Shown piece by piece: positions 9,320 through 21,700 of a DNA stretch of 64,000 nt. The first letter of the stretch is position 1, and every line of letters begins with the position of its first letter. The stretch is from positions 1-64,000 of the forward strand of contig SJOL01001143.1 in NCBI GenBank assembly GCA_004794785.1. Direction: 5' to 3'. This DNA is from Opisthorchis felineus (taxonomy: Eukaryota > Platyhelminthes > Trematoda > Opisthorchiida > Opisthorchiidae). The notes beneath the pieces were generated by a model, which did not search any database, was not told where the DNA came from, and saw nothing but the letters and a program-made list of their open reading frames with translations. The translations under genes and the position numbers were made by a program.

Positions 9320-9496
9320 GGCCAGCGAAGTCCGGACGCAGTGCATCAGTGGCTTGGTTCTTCCGGAGTCGTTTATCCATTTGGCTCACAACATCGAGGG
9401 AATGCACAGTAAAATCGTAGCCACGATGATTGTGGTAGGCTTCCAACTCGGTTTCGTCGAAATGAATCCTCCGACGCGGGGCCTTCTTGCCCAAAG
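9320..9496 (-). CDS. Possible phosphatase inhibitor-2-like exon or relic
   Basis: A minus-strand frame of 58 codons follows a usable acceptor (TATCACTAG ending at 9497) and could end at a weak donor (GGCC|GTTTCG at 9320/9319); the frame itself stays open to about 9225. It contains FDETELEAYHNHRGYDF near its start and, about 25 residues later, ATDALRPDFAGR. In protein phosphatase 1 inhibitor-2 a conserved [FW]DE-x-NI-x-x-TYH...DYG block is followed by an ATEA/PD-type block, so order and spacing agree, but the match is loose and the usual KxTPYH motif is absent. Codon use looks coding-like. It may be a diverged exon, a pseudogene fragment, or coincidence. No further exons of such a gene were found on either side. 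Confidence 0.35.
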
Positions 9497-12400
9497 CTAG
9501 TGATAGCTCTTGGCTGTTCAAAACTAATTGGGCTCTAGATTTTTCTGTTCAGCATCGACAATCAAAAAGAGTTTGGTTCATGAAGTTGGTATTCCAAAAA
9601 TACAAGGTAATATCAGAATAAACTTTAGTAAAAACTTCAGCAGAACCTGCTTGCACTGAGTTGGAACGAGACTTAATCGTTAGCTTTCACAGGCTGACCA
9701 CGCCATTGCAAATGACTTCTTTAGTCTAGTATTGTTCTACAAACGTAGAATCTCAGACTTGAATTCGGGATAATTTTCCGGATAACTTTTTATTCATAAT
9801 CCACCTGGAAGAAAACCAAAAGTTTGTTGGATTTTCCATCTGACATGCTACCAAGGCATAAAAATGTGACTTAAACTGAATGCTCAAAAGTCCTTCCAGC
9901 CGAATAGATACTGAACCCCGATACAGAGCTGGCAAGCGGCGACATCTGAATATTACGCGGTCTACTCCAGCAAAAGAGCGCCGATTAATTGGGTCTGGAT
10001 TTCAAAATTTCCATTTCAAAAGGCACGTAAAATATTACTGGTATTGTATGCGGGCCGCCTTTAAGATTCAATAGCTACCAGGTAAACAAAGTCATCATTA
10101 CCTCCTCCAATAGACTATTGTTCCCGGTTGACTGCTTCACACAAACACATGCAAGCGAGTGTTCCGTGCAAGTGTTATGTGGAAAATCCACGGTCACAAG
10201 CCCTTAAGGATGAAGAAATACAACGAAATGCGTAAAAAGCCATATCTATCTATTTGAAGGATGTGGAAAACGGGAAATCACACATGACGCAGTGGAAGCG
10301 TTACCGGCATTTTAAACAGCTGGAGGTTATCAGAATTTGTGGTCAAGGGAAATGACGTGGTTCCACGGAGCATTGGTGCTTTTCACTTGTTCGTGAACCA
10401 ACATTAAGTGGAGAACCGCGGAAGTGTAAAACGTTATCTATCCTATATCCTGAGTAAAACAAATGGCATTTGATGTCATAGTCACAGTGCAAGCTTATTA
10501 TCAAAAAACGCAAGAATGGAATGGAATGAAAGAAAGAAATGATTTGGAAATCTCAGTCACGGTGGCTCATGAATGGTGTATATCATGCCATTCTTTCGTT
10601 GAAGTAGAATCGTTTGTTTTGCCGCACTCACCTTAGGGCTATGTGGCACTGTACAAATGCAAACAAGAAAAGTCTATTCAGCGGAATTTTTATCAAAAAT
10701 TTTATAGTGTTTGTTGGGCTCTGCTAATAGTTGGCAGATTTCAGTTTTTTGTGGCTTTTTCAAAAAGGAGACTTCTGGGTGATAGGAGGCAAAGCTGAGG
10801 GTAAAACCTGGCGTTTCAAATTAGCTATAACAAAATTTGTGGGTTTGCATCAAAGATGGTGACTAACCCCTCAAGCAACATGACATTGAGTTATCCACCT
10901 TCCCTTACCTGGTTGTGAGACGTTCTTGCCTAAAAATATAACGCCACTAAACAAGCGACTCGGTTCACTCAGCAGCCGGTTGAACAAGGAGACATGACGC
11001 AGATCGAGTCACTCGGATAAGCAAACCTCCAGGAGAGCGGTTTAAATGAGTCAAGTTGTAGTTTCGAATCATCATGATCACGCCTCAACGGTACGTTTAT
11101 TTTGGCCGGAAGCCGCAATGATAATGGTAATTGTCTTCTGCAACTTTTTGCGGTTTACTAGCTTCCTCTCAAACTAATGCGTTGAGATGCGGTGATTACC
11201 TTTGTGATTCCTGTCCCTTCTCCGGTGCAGAGCCTCTTTGGAAGCAAAATGACCAAACCGTCATCAGCAACCTTTGGCACGATTCAGTCCTGGAGCTAAG
11301 ACTGCTTCGGAACACAAAAGTCAATGTGGAGCCCGCTCTCTTCCGTGTGCATTTTATTAAGCCTTTCAGTTACCCTCAGAAACGACGTCCCAATTAGAAG
11401 TACCTTCGATCGGCGGTAACAAGCGATATACAATGTTTTCTGACGTGCAGTCACCGCAAAGTCACCCGTGTCTATTTTGTCAAACGAAAGCTCAAATAAG
11501 GACATCGCTGAAGATGTTAAGCGTGTTCCCGCCAGCTGCGGTAACGAAAGAAACCATCCCATCTTGAAGAGGTTTGGGTTTGTTCTAATGCGTGACCAAT
11601 AGTTCACCTCCGGTATTTGAAACCCATGCCATCTCTATTGATGCCGATTTAGCTTGTTTTGGCTAATAAGCCTGTAGATAGTTGGGCTGTTTTCTAACCA
11701 GTCTAGAATATGTGACTTAATTTAGATATTTTCGTGAGTTCTCTGTACAGTCTATCATCCTGCCAATCATTTGGAGACAAAGAGTTCTACATTGAAGTCT
11801 TAAGCAGGCGAGACGAAAATGCTTTTTCCGTAGTTGGTGGATAACGTTTGACGTCAATGTACCATTCAAATCAACTTCGACCCGTGTAGTTGGTTCAGTC
11901 TATGTTGTTCCATCAGCATAAAATGCCTTGGAAACGCGTATTTCGAAGTTGCAGTTGCGCATGTCAATAAAACAAAAATCTTCATCGCAAACATGCAGCT
12001 GGTAATTTGGTGGCATTAAGCAGTTTTTATCTGATACGCCGAAGGAGATTTAGGCACATCAGGTGAAAAACCGTGTGGTCAACCAGGAGGGATGTAAAGA
12101 AAATCACGGGCACCGATCGAAATTCTTTTCTAGTGACCATCGTGATACGTTGCATGACGTCAAGTGGTTACATCGGAATGACGCAATCCTCATCTAATGT
12201 TTAGTCCGGAATTTCTCCGCCTCAATTTTTTTAATGATAAAGTGAACGTGTGGTTGTCGTGCACTAGCAACAATGATACATCCAGTTTAGGAGGACGACT
12301 CCAGGTTGGAGGGACAAGATTCTCGGGTAGACACAGAACTGGTTCACGTCCAAGTTTATCGGTTTGAGATTCTTTTTGATAAGTTCAGTGAAACAAATTA

Positions 12401-14744
12401 TTGTACGTTCCACTTGCAATAATGTTGTTTTCCAAAGGCACCATTAAGCAGTGTTTTGGTCGAAACTTTCGAAGCCTTCTACTTCCTGAGAACGCTGTCA
12501 TCCATGCAGAAGATATGCAAACGAATAGAATGCGTCACACCAAGCTAACATGTCATTATTCTTCTAATGGGGTTTAAATTTTTGATGTAAAATTTTCAAC
12601 CGCCCCGAACAGAGTTTGAAGTTTGGCACAGTGTCTAAGCAACTGTCAGCTGTTTGCTTTATTAGAACAGGAAATCCAAATTAAGCAACTTCATATAGGA
12701 AAATGCTAAATAACTTTACTTAAACGAGAAACCCTCTAGTGATTCTTTTGTCATTCGTCTCAATTTGTAACCCAATTTGCAGTGTTTTCCAACCGAAAAC
12801 CTAGTTTAGGTGAGTCTAGTGGAAGTTTCAGTTCATCAGACACACGAATTGTAGGTAAACTTGATCAGACCTTAGACTCCCAATATACTCGTGAATGTCC
12901 TTTGCAACCATCCGTCTCTAAAATTCACGGGGTTTGGGTGCAGTGGTGCTACCTGGCTTTCCTCCAATGTTGGGCAGCCTTTCAGTCAAATTGACCACAC
13001 CGCTCTCAGTTACAGTTGCCTTAATTCAGATTGCTCTAGAGTGCAAAAGCTTAACCGGATCAGGCTCTCGCTGTGGGTGCGTTTATCTTAGAACTTTTCG
13101 GTGAACTCCAGAAGGTCGCTCTCGAATCATATGGGGAGAAGTATACTGAAGTCTGTTACACGATGAATTACAAAAGATTTTTTCGGAGGACATTGACTGT
13201 ACGTGGGATGAGATAATCATAGTTCTGCATGGCGCTTTACTTTTGATGATTCTGAGGGCTCATGCGGATGCAACTGGACATTTGCAAGATTGGTGTCACT
13301 CCTAATTGGGGTGCTCTAATCCTTCTGGTTTGAAGTACGATTCAGCTGGGCAAACTTTTAGATAGAAACAGAAATGTGGCCTGTGCGTGGATAGAGACGC
13401 GTAGTGAAAACAGGGAGCTCAGGAAGTGGGAAAGGCTAATGCTGCTAGGAATCCACGAAAGCTGTTCCGATTAATATACAAACACAAATCAAAGCCATTT
13501 TGTCAGTTTATTAAATGTAGACAGTGGTGGAAATCCAATATATCATGAGAACCTGCGCCTAAATTGTTAGATGTACTACTTTGATCCGATGTTTAGTTTG
13601 TCTTCTGTCCAAACCCATATGTAATTCATTCGGTAAGCCCATTTATAGCCACGGTTTGTGAATGAAATCATGCCTCATTTACTGAAGTACTGATAATCCC
13701 TTCCGCGTTGAAGCGCTATAGGTTATCTGGAGCAAATGTACTCATCCAAGATGTAATGGAATCTTTGCTTTTCGCTTTGTTTACGTTGTTCGTACCTATT
13801 CGAGAAAAAAACACTTTTTGGGGCATATCTATGTTCACGAAATATGTACGAGCCACTTGTGTCAACCATGAGGGTGTCAGTATCACGCTTGTTGCGGCAT
13901 ACCTAGTAGTTTTTCTCACACACCTATCTTCAGGGAGTGACACGCATTTTCAAGAGTGTCAAGCGAAATTTCGAAAAAGAATGAGGGTTTGTCGGTAATA
14001 CCTTCCCTTTATGCCAAGGGTTTGAGCAGCAGCACTCACACTGTTGATTACCAATCAAGGTTGAAGGGACCTTTGACTCGTTGGACTCTGTTGGTTTGAG
14101 TCAGTACCTTTTAAGCTTGTGAACCTTCCTCGTGCTGTTTATTTTCATAACTCCGGTCAGACTGGGATGAAAGATGGGTTGCTTAGAAGTGTCCTGATGA
14201 ATGGGACTTCCGTCAGCGTTTTTTATTTTCAAGTATGTTTAGTTTCCTCCTCGTAATCATCATGGAATGCACAATCTTGGGGTAGATGAATGCAAAAGCC
14301 GTGACAGTATCCCAATTTGGTATGAATGAATAGCATTTATTTGAATTTAGTTGGTAGTGTACATGGAGCAACTTTGGGGGGCAGTCATGCGCTAGAACTG
14401 GAGCTTGGCCGCGCCAATCGAAGGACCATAAGCGATTTGCTGCCTTTGATGAATGGTGTCTGCATATCGTGGTTCAAGAAAACTGTCTGCGGTGATTCCG
14501 CAACAAAACGGGGCGTAGGCGCGTAGGTGATATTGAATCCGATTCGTTGGAACAAAGGAATAAGCCTACCAGGTTGCTAAGTGTTCCAAACTGCCGCTTC
14601 AAGTAGAAGGCGCTGTTTTATCTATCGAGCAAATGTTGGCGAAATTTGTGTGCGGGGACAGACCCTGCATGATAACGTGAAACGAACGCGTCAACATTCA
14701 TCTGAGTACCGTGGGATTATTGCGGCTTCCTTGTTGTATCCCAG
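9497..14744. other. Long gene-poor stretch
   Basis: No supportable gene. Open frames at 11131-11397 (+), 11296-11607 (-), 12782-13091 (+) and 13708-13998 (+) are of chance length and lack splice support. No SINE head or hammerhead was found here. Confidence 0.4.
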
Positions 14745-14824
14745 GTGATCCTGCTTGCAGGTGGTTTGAAACCCTGCAGGACATGGCACGCTTGCTGTCA
14801 CTCCCTAGCCAGATGCCAAGCTGA
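14745..14824 (+). CDS. Candidate terminal exon, unrecognised
   Basis: A strong pyrimidine-rich acceptor (CTTCCTTGTTGTATCCCAG ending at 14744) is followed by two bases of a split codon and 25 open codons to TGA at 14822-14824. The peptide contains WFETLQDMARLLSLPSQMPS, an amphipathic helix followed by a Pro/Ser tail, as expected for a protein C terminus. Surrounding DNA is locally GC-richer than the average of the window. No upstream exon ending in the matching phase could be picked out. A nearby GGTTTGAAACCC (14763-14774) also resembles a tRNA T arm, so a SINE origin is an alternative. Confidence 0.25.
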
Positions 14825-17083
14825 ATTTCGCCCGTGTTTGGGCTCAAGGTTTATGCCGAGTGAGGTTTGCAATAGTTAGTGCTGCCTGCTTTGACAAGAT
14901 GCGCAGATATTTCAGCGCTATCCAACATTGTGGGCATCTTACACTTGACCATTTTCTCTAAAGACGCAGTGCTTATTCGCACTAGGCCTCTACCTTTCCC
15001 TGTGGGGTCATATGTTCGCTACAATTTCCTTCCTTGATAGCAAATATTGCCAGTCTTCTGCAGTCAAAGATGAGGATAAGAGTTAGAAACTGGTGGGGTT
15101 TTATCTTATCTCCACACTAGTTTACACGAGCAACTTTTCACATATTTGCAGTCTGTTTTTTGTCTTGAGCCCCACGAAAGATAAAATTGCCGTAGGTTAA
15201 ACTCGCTTTTCAGTCATTTAGAAGGAACAAATTTCTATCTAATTAGAGTAATCGGTTAGCAGTATTAAAATAGGTGTATTGTGGGGAGTTATTTTTTGAA
15301 TCAGAATTCTTACAAACAAAATAATTTGACTACCAGCCAGCTAGACGCAAAACCCTTGCCTCCGAAGTGTTCCTTTCTGCTAATGTGTGGCTGTGCTGGT
15401 GGACAACTCGAGGTCTTACTGCCCAGGGTTTGATGGATATGCTTACCAATATCAAGTTTATAGGTGGTCCGTCAAAATAATTTTACAATAATGGTGGAAA
15501 AGTCGACTTTGTTCCTTTTCAATGTCCCACCGCGACATTTTTCCGTTAGTATACGACGACATGTTTGACAGCCACTGATAGTTTTTACACTCCATTATCA
15601 TAAAGCTATGGGCGACATGGAAGTTAACGTCACAAAACTCTTGAAAAATCTCAGCTCATAAATTTCAAATCTGTGCATGGAAGCACACGCATTATTAGGT
15701 ACAAAGACGAAAAAGATGATGCGCAACGAAGTCCCATGAATAGGTGCACCTAGTCGCTGAGGTTACTCCGAAGTTGCTTATGCGGTTTGGCATAAAAGCA
15801 TGAGCTCTGAGCTGCGGGCAGCGTTCAGGTTTAAAATTTTATCAGAAAAAAACGCGAAGCCTGTAGATGAATGCCAACGAGTTTAAAGAGTGAATCCTAT
15901 GATTCCTCCACCAGGTACGGGCAAGCAAGCATAATCCACTCATGGCCGAAGTAAAAATGTTCAACTTATAAGGGTTGAACAAATCAGGCAAGTCCAATAT
16001 CAACAAGCATTTTGTTATTGATGGAAGCAATGACCTGGATCCAGATTCTGCGAGATTTCGTTTATGCATATTGACCACCAATTTGAATGGCATTCTAATA
16101 GATAATTCCAAGCTGACGTCTTGTGAGTGGAGACCATCGAAGGATTTAGGTGCTCACAGTAAGTGGCAATGCAGTGAATTTTTTCAGATGTTACAATTCA
16201 CGTGTCATGCTTACCCTTGACAACTTTAATCGTAATATAAATTGTGTAGCTGCTCCAACTACACTGATTTAGCATGTAAGATTGGAATTCAGTTTAAAAT
16301 GACATGATAAAATCGGATTTATTATTTTATTTTTCTTATACGGCATAACTCAGCTTCTGAAAGAACGGTGAATCGAAGTTTGCCTGTAATACAGGCGTTG
16401 CTTATAGAAATTTTGCTGCAGCTTCAACTTTGCCATAGAAACATTACATTTTGAGCAAACTACCACCTGAGCCGATATTTACACAAAATTGGTGTGGGAA
16501 AGCTTCCGGTTTACTGTTCCTGTGTGAGACTGACAGTTATTAAAAGCTTGTTGCAGATAAAGGCCTAGCTATCCCGCAAAATGGAAATAAAGTGAACATA
16601 TAAGGAAACAAACTTTGTATCTGTACCTTTGTAAAATATTCCCGAGCCCTGTGTGAGGGGTACACGTCACGTCCAATTCAGTTTTAGTACTCCCACGTTA
16701 GGCGCTTTTTGATCGATTCCGGTGTCCCGGCAACAGTGTTGTTGAGCGTACTATCCCACACATCCCCTTTGCGTGTAATGAACACATATTATCTTCCATA
16801 GCTGGGAGGGTACGCAAACATGTGAGTGACATTCAGAGAACATCCAAATCATACAATTTGGGGGAGTAAGCGAACAACAGCTTTTGGCCGTCATTGTTCA
16901 ATAAATTCATAGGGACAGCTGAATGTCTACAGCCGTACAAATGGATGTGTGATGGATGGCTATAAGACGATCATTCAAGGGGCGACAAGTTGGAATAACA
17001 ATGGAGGTAAAACGGGTCCCAAATTAAAACGTTGGTCGTTCAGTCGTCACACACTGACTCACTCATTAGAAATACTTCTCTAG
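14825..17083. other. Upstream flank of saposin-like gene
   Basis: No confident gene. One exon-like segment at 15988-16122 is listed separately. The last 300 bases before the TATA box at 17084 hold no recognisable repeated promoter motif. Confidence 0.4.
15988..16122 (+). CDS. Weak candidate internal exon
   Basis: A symmetric segment (two bases, 44 codons, one base) runs from an acceptor AAATCAG to a perfect donor TT|GTGAGT at 16122/16123. The peptide includes INKHFVIDGSNDLDPDSA and ends NGILIDNSKLTS, and is acidic and protein-like. The acceptor lacks a pyrimidine tract, and the opposite strand is also open (89 codons), which weakens the case. No family is recognised. It lies about 1 kb upstream of the saposin-like gene but is not needed by it. 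Confidence 0.2.
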
Positions 17084-17092
17084 TATATAAAT
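17084..17092 (+). promoter_or_regulatory. TATA box of saposin-like gene
   Basis: TATATAAAT ends 38 bases before the ATG at 17131. Initiation about 25-30 bases downstream would give a very short 5' UTR of roughly 15-20 bases, compatible with a strongly expressed secretory gene. Confidence 0.65.
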
Positions 17093-17130
17093 TAAACTCT
17101 GCCCGTGTATAACGTCAATTTATCCGTAAA

Positions 17131-18576
17131 ATGAAAACTATTCTACTCACGATTCTGGCCACAGCAACATGCCTAAAGGCCTCGGAAGCCCACAGAATTC
17201 AGGCGAGTGTCTTTTTGTTGTAGAGGCAACCTGTCGGTTTCTTCTCTACCATTACGCACCTAGGTTTTATGGTATAATATTATAGCATTTTGCTTTGATC
17301 TCAGCAGAAGAACATGGGTGTTCTCATGTGACGATTCTCCGTATATGTCACAACACGATGGACAGTTCACGGAATCGTGTTCATCCAAGCATATGGCTTA
17401 AATATATTTGTAATTGAAACGTGGAATCCACTGGTGCTTTCCAATGAAGGTTATTATGAGAAACACGTTTGATGGGAATTGTAACTGAGCACACGTAGTA
17501 ACCCTCCTAGAAAAGCGTAGTCAGCAGGACCATGCTGCCTAGTTTTTTATATTAGCTTTATGAGTCATTTTGTCAGCCATCCACCATCCTAAAACATGTC
17601 TGATGGTTAAGATATGAGGTCTTTTTAAAAAGGTGCCAACTGATTTGTCATAGGTGGGATGCCTCAAGGCAAGTATCGTATTGCTATTGCGGTTTCGCCA
17701 CTTGTGTACTACCATCATGACTTTCAAAACGAAAGGTGAAGTTAAAAGCCTTCCGTGATTTATGTCACTATAGCTCGACGAACGAGAAGAGAAAAAAAGT
17801 GAGTGAATCTTGCTCTGTATTTTGGTGTTGACCTCGGTTGGAGACCAAATCTTCACGGTAACATTGTCGCATTTCGAACGATTTGGCAATGACGTTTGGA
17901 AACCTTGGCTACTGCTTTTCTATTTCCCTAGACTGTGATACATGCCAGGTCGTTTTCAAAATTCTCATAACTGTCGGGAAGGCTGCGGGTAACTCGGTAG
18001 TGACAGACAAACTTGTACCATTGCTGTGCGGTCTGCTTCCTGCCGGAGGCCCAGTGGTACGTCCTGATTTTTGCATTGGTGATTGTCGTATTATAGTATT
18101 TTCACAAGCGTACCTAAACACAAAATTTTCAAAACGGATAACATCCAAGTACCGCCTCATATGCAAATTATTTCAGAACTTCTCATTCACGATCTATGCC
18201 CGTACTTCGCTTTTAGTGCACTAGCCTGGTCGCTCCTATTTTAAAGAAAATTGCCGAAAAAGCCAAGGATAGTACACCAGATGAAGTATGCAAGGTAAGA
18301 ATGGCACAATTTTACCTTCCCTTTACCAAGACATTTTACAATCTCATCAAAAATGGCATTGTCTAGAGATGCCTTTTAATGCACTAGATAATGATTATGG
18401 AACGTAGCATCCTGTTCGTCCAATGACTGTTTTTTAATGAAAACTTGAATGGTCCTTTTGACAAATCGCAGCTTTTGACTGTCTACTAAATCCATCCTAA
18501 GCTCCTATTCAGAGTTCGTCTTGGTATATTTCTTAATAAACTGTTTTTTTGGTTTCAGAAAATTAAATTTTGTTAG
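17131..18576 (+). CDS. Secreted saposin-like protein (SAPLIP), 4 coding exons
   Basis: Exons: 17131-17206, 17932-18056, 18217-18294, 18559-18576 (stop TAG), giving 98 residues. Exon 1 encodes a signal peptide (MKTILLTILATATCLKA). Exon 2 starts at the first saposin cysteine pair (CDTC). Exon 3 begins with the fourth cysteine. Exon 4 is only KIKFC plus stop. The six cysteines are spaced C-x2-C-x27-C-x9-C-x23-C-x5-C, the standard saposin-B pattern of three disulphides around a four-helix bundle. Lys residues are frequent in the last helix. Introns are in phases 1, 0 and 0. The acceptors, CTATTTCCCTAG and GCTTTTAG, and the donor AAG|GTAAGA of intron 3 are good; GTG|GTACGT of intron 2 is fair; GCGA|GTGTCT of intron 1 is weak but the only one that keeps frame. 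Such proteins in trematodes are secreted by the gut or glands and interact with membranes or lipids. This gene's specific target is not known from sequence. Confidence 0.9.
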
Positions 18577-18790
18577 TGCCCGTCACACTTGGGTGAGCAG
18601 TTCATACTGATTTATCGCCTATTTCCCCTAAAACAACCAAGATATCTACACATATAATTGTCGGTTGGCTTGCTTTTTGTCAGTTTGAAATGATGAACAA
18701 ATTGGCTTGATCTAATTGGCTCTTTTATTCTTGTTGCAGACGTTATTTTCTACGACGTGACTATGTACAATATACACTAAAGACTGTGAA
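18577..18790 (+). other. 3' UTR of saposin-like gene, probably split by an intron
   Basis: Sixteen bases after the stop codon is a donor (TTGG|GTGAGC at 18592/18593), and a strong acceptor (TTATTCTTGTTGCAG) ends at 18739, so a 146-base intron probably lies in the 3' UTR. The final exon would start at 18740. The nearest polyadenylation-like word is AATATA near 18770; no canonical AATAAA is close. Confidence 0.5.
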
Positions 18791-21700
18791 TATATTTCAA
18801 ACATCCTGAATCACTTTTCGCTTGCTCGCGTAGCGCAAATGAAAACATTTTCACATGACAATTTAATGACACTTTACGGTAAAAAAAGGTATCTTTTTTG
18901 CGTAAAGTTGTGAAGATACTGGTAACAGACTCACATTCTGGTGTTTGGCATTGCTGCTAGAATAACCTCTGACAAAGGATATTGTTTTTCAGAGATGATT
19001 TTTAAAATACCGATAGACAGTGGGTTTGACGTTGTAGTGCGAGACGATTTAAAATTTGTTTTGTACATGTTATATAAATGAGTATATCTCAGTCGGTATA
19101 TTTTGCTATGTGCAAGCAAGTTGCAGTAGAATTACAGATTTGGGCTTGTTACTTGTCGCGATAAAATAAATTCGATGGTTTGTTGAGTTGGAAGCTGGAA
19201 TGATGTGTTAGAAAATTTTTCGTTTAGACTGACGACCGCAAAATGTTCCAGAAAATGGTCATCAAAAAGTGATTTGTATAAGTAGAAATGCCTTCGGCGT
19301 TAAGGCATGCATTTACAGAGTTCTTGGCTTTTCTGTACTCACAAGATTGAAGCTTGGAACCAGTCAGTCATTGTAAAGTCAATCCTACCAATGTATATAG
19401 CCAGAAAGCGCAATACCTTCTGAAAGTTTAGCTCAGGTTGGCCTCACTGACAGAAAGACACCTTAACTGAAAATCACAAAACCTTATCACAATAAGAATA
19501 ATAAATACCGGTCAAAAGGTGTGATATTTTACGGCCTTTTTTTCTACGAACGTCTTCCTCCAAGTACTGCTCGGCAAGCAATTCTGACTAGACCCGCAAG
19601 TTTATAGAGGGAAGACCCACTTCAAAATTTCTTGCACTCTCAGTGGTACTATATATATCACAGAAGGCCTCAAAGTTGTCCCAAACCTGCAATCAGAGAC
19701 GTCTCCACATATTGAACAAGTAACTAGGCAAGAAGACAGAACTGGTGGCTCAATTTTCCCTCCAAAGGCGATTCAAATGAGTTATTGTCCACGATGTGTG
19801 TGGTTTTGAAATGATCGATGGCTTTGCGGGGTATTCACAGCCAATGATCATTTACAAGGTTTAAGTTACCCCTAGGTAATTTTCGGCTTTGAGTTAGTAT
19901 CTTAATGATATGACTGGCGTTCTCAAGATATAGGCGGTAGCAGAAATCCTGCACAAATTGAGACAAAATGTACAAATGCATTATGCAACGGGTTAGGCTT
20001 TAGAAAAAATGCAATGGGCTGACAGATGAAATAGAAGCCCTCCAAATGACTTGGACGAAACAAAACCTCTTGAAGACTAAAGACCCGAGTTACTGAAAGC
20101 TCCAAACTGAGCAATATACAATGATCCGTTTCAGAAATTAGGTTTTTTTATAATACGACATTTGAGGGTCAAAACACAGCGTAGCGGAAAACGAAGTTTT
20201 GGTTGCCTTAGGCAAACCTTTTTAAAATTTCTAGGATTAATTTATTGCCAGGAATTTGGCTCCAAACCGTACCATTTCTAGTAATGGCGCCAGCTTCCCG
20301 TCTATCTGGCTTGGACATACCTTAGTGAGTATATTAGCTTGGTACAAAACAGGCATCTCAAAAATGGGACATTACAGCCAGTACAACAACGAACGGAGGC
20401 AGATCCTAATCAGAGTACACAAACAATCACGCGTATATGCACATAGAGCCAACACATACGCGCGCACGCTGGTCGCACATGACCGCCAAATCTTCACACG
20501 AACACACTGACCAGAAGACATGATAGTGGATCCAAATGATGCTACCTTTGACCTATTACAAGAGGCAAACCTCTAAACAGGTGAAAATTTAGATAGTGTG
20601 GGAAAACGATGCCCAGGTAATCTCTAGTCGCAACTCTGATACACTTTACGTCTGTGTGATTGGCGGAAAAATCTAATTATAGAATAATGCCAAGCAATTT
20701 ACCTTGTGCCTGGTGTCTGAACTAGAAAAACGGGATGAGATATTAAAAGCACAAATAATGTGCGCAGCAAATGACCGAAAATAAACCTTGGATTTATTTA
20801 TGCCCGCTTATTACTTCTACAATAGATCAAGCCAAATTAATTGAAATCGTCTCGTTCAACTCAAGCAAAATAACATAGGCTCTCGAAACATGTGACAACC
20901 TGCATTTTGTACTTCATTTACAATAAATTTGCCAGTATTTTTTCTGGACAGTTGTATCTTAGGCTGACACACTATGGTACACACTATGTTGGTGGCGCCC
21001 TGGGAAATGGTCTTTAGTTCCCAGAATAATCTTGCCTTTATCGCTGCTATGTATTCTACACAAAAAAGCCGATTAAATCTTGAACGAAGCAACAAAATAA
21101 TGCATTGATTCTTCGAATGTTTTTCTTGCAGAACTAGTATTTATGCCGACAGAAATCTTGCCCTATCCTATGAAAAATAATTTGCAGCAAATTTCAAAAA
21201 AAATATTACACAGAAAAAAGTGCTTGCCGTGAGGGTTTTTACGAGTGGCTGGTTAAACACTGTTGCAGCCCGTTTTGATTTACAGTTTTGAACATACTAC
21301 AGAAAAGGTTGGTAATCTAAGTTTTCAACCAAACAAAAAACACCTCATTTCTGCCTAGCTAGGCTTTGTTACATCTGTGCAAGTAGAAACAACGCTTCAA
21401 TATCTCTCCACTTTTTGAGACGCCCGACACATTTTAGCATTCGTGTTTTGGACAAGCCTCATTTGTTTATTGTACTTTATTTAAACAAAGAAGGGGGAGA
21501 GAGCCTCAAAAGTCGTAAGAATTTTATCTGAAATTCTCTCATGCAAACCGACTGCCAACATAATCTCCAAGACCTTTTGTTGCTACGCCGTGGTTCTGGG
21601 TGATAATAGTTGTTTTGGTACGACACAAAACAATGCTAAAAACAGAGCTTTGAGCAGAAAACGAGGACAAGCGGACATCCTTTATATTGAAGTTTAAATA

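Noticed and set aside
20033..20056. Hairpin TCCAA/TTGGA followed by CGAAAC, resembling hammerhead helix II and second core strand
   Set aside because: The bases before the hairpin do not resemble CTGATGA, no helix I partner exists and no B box lies upstream.
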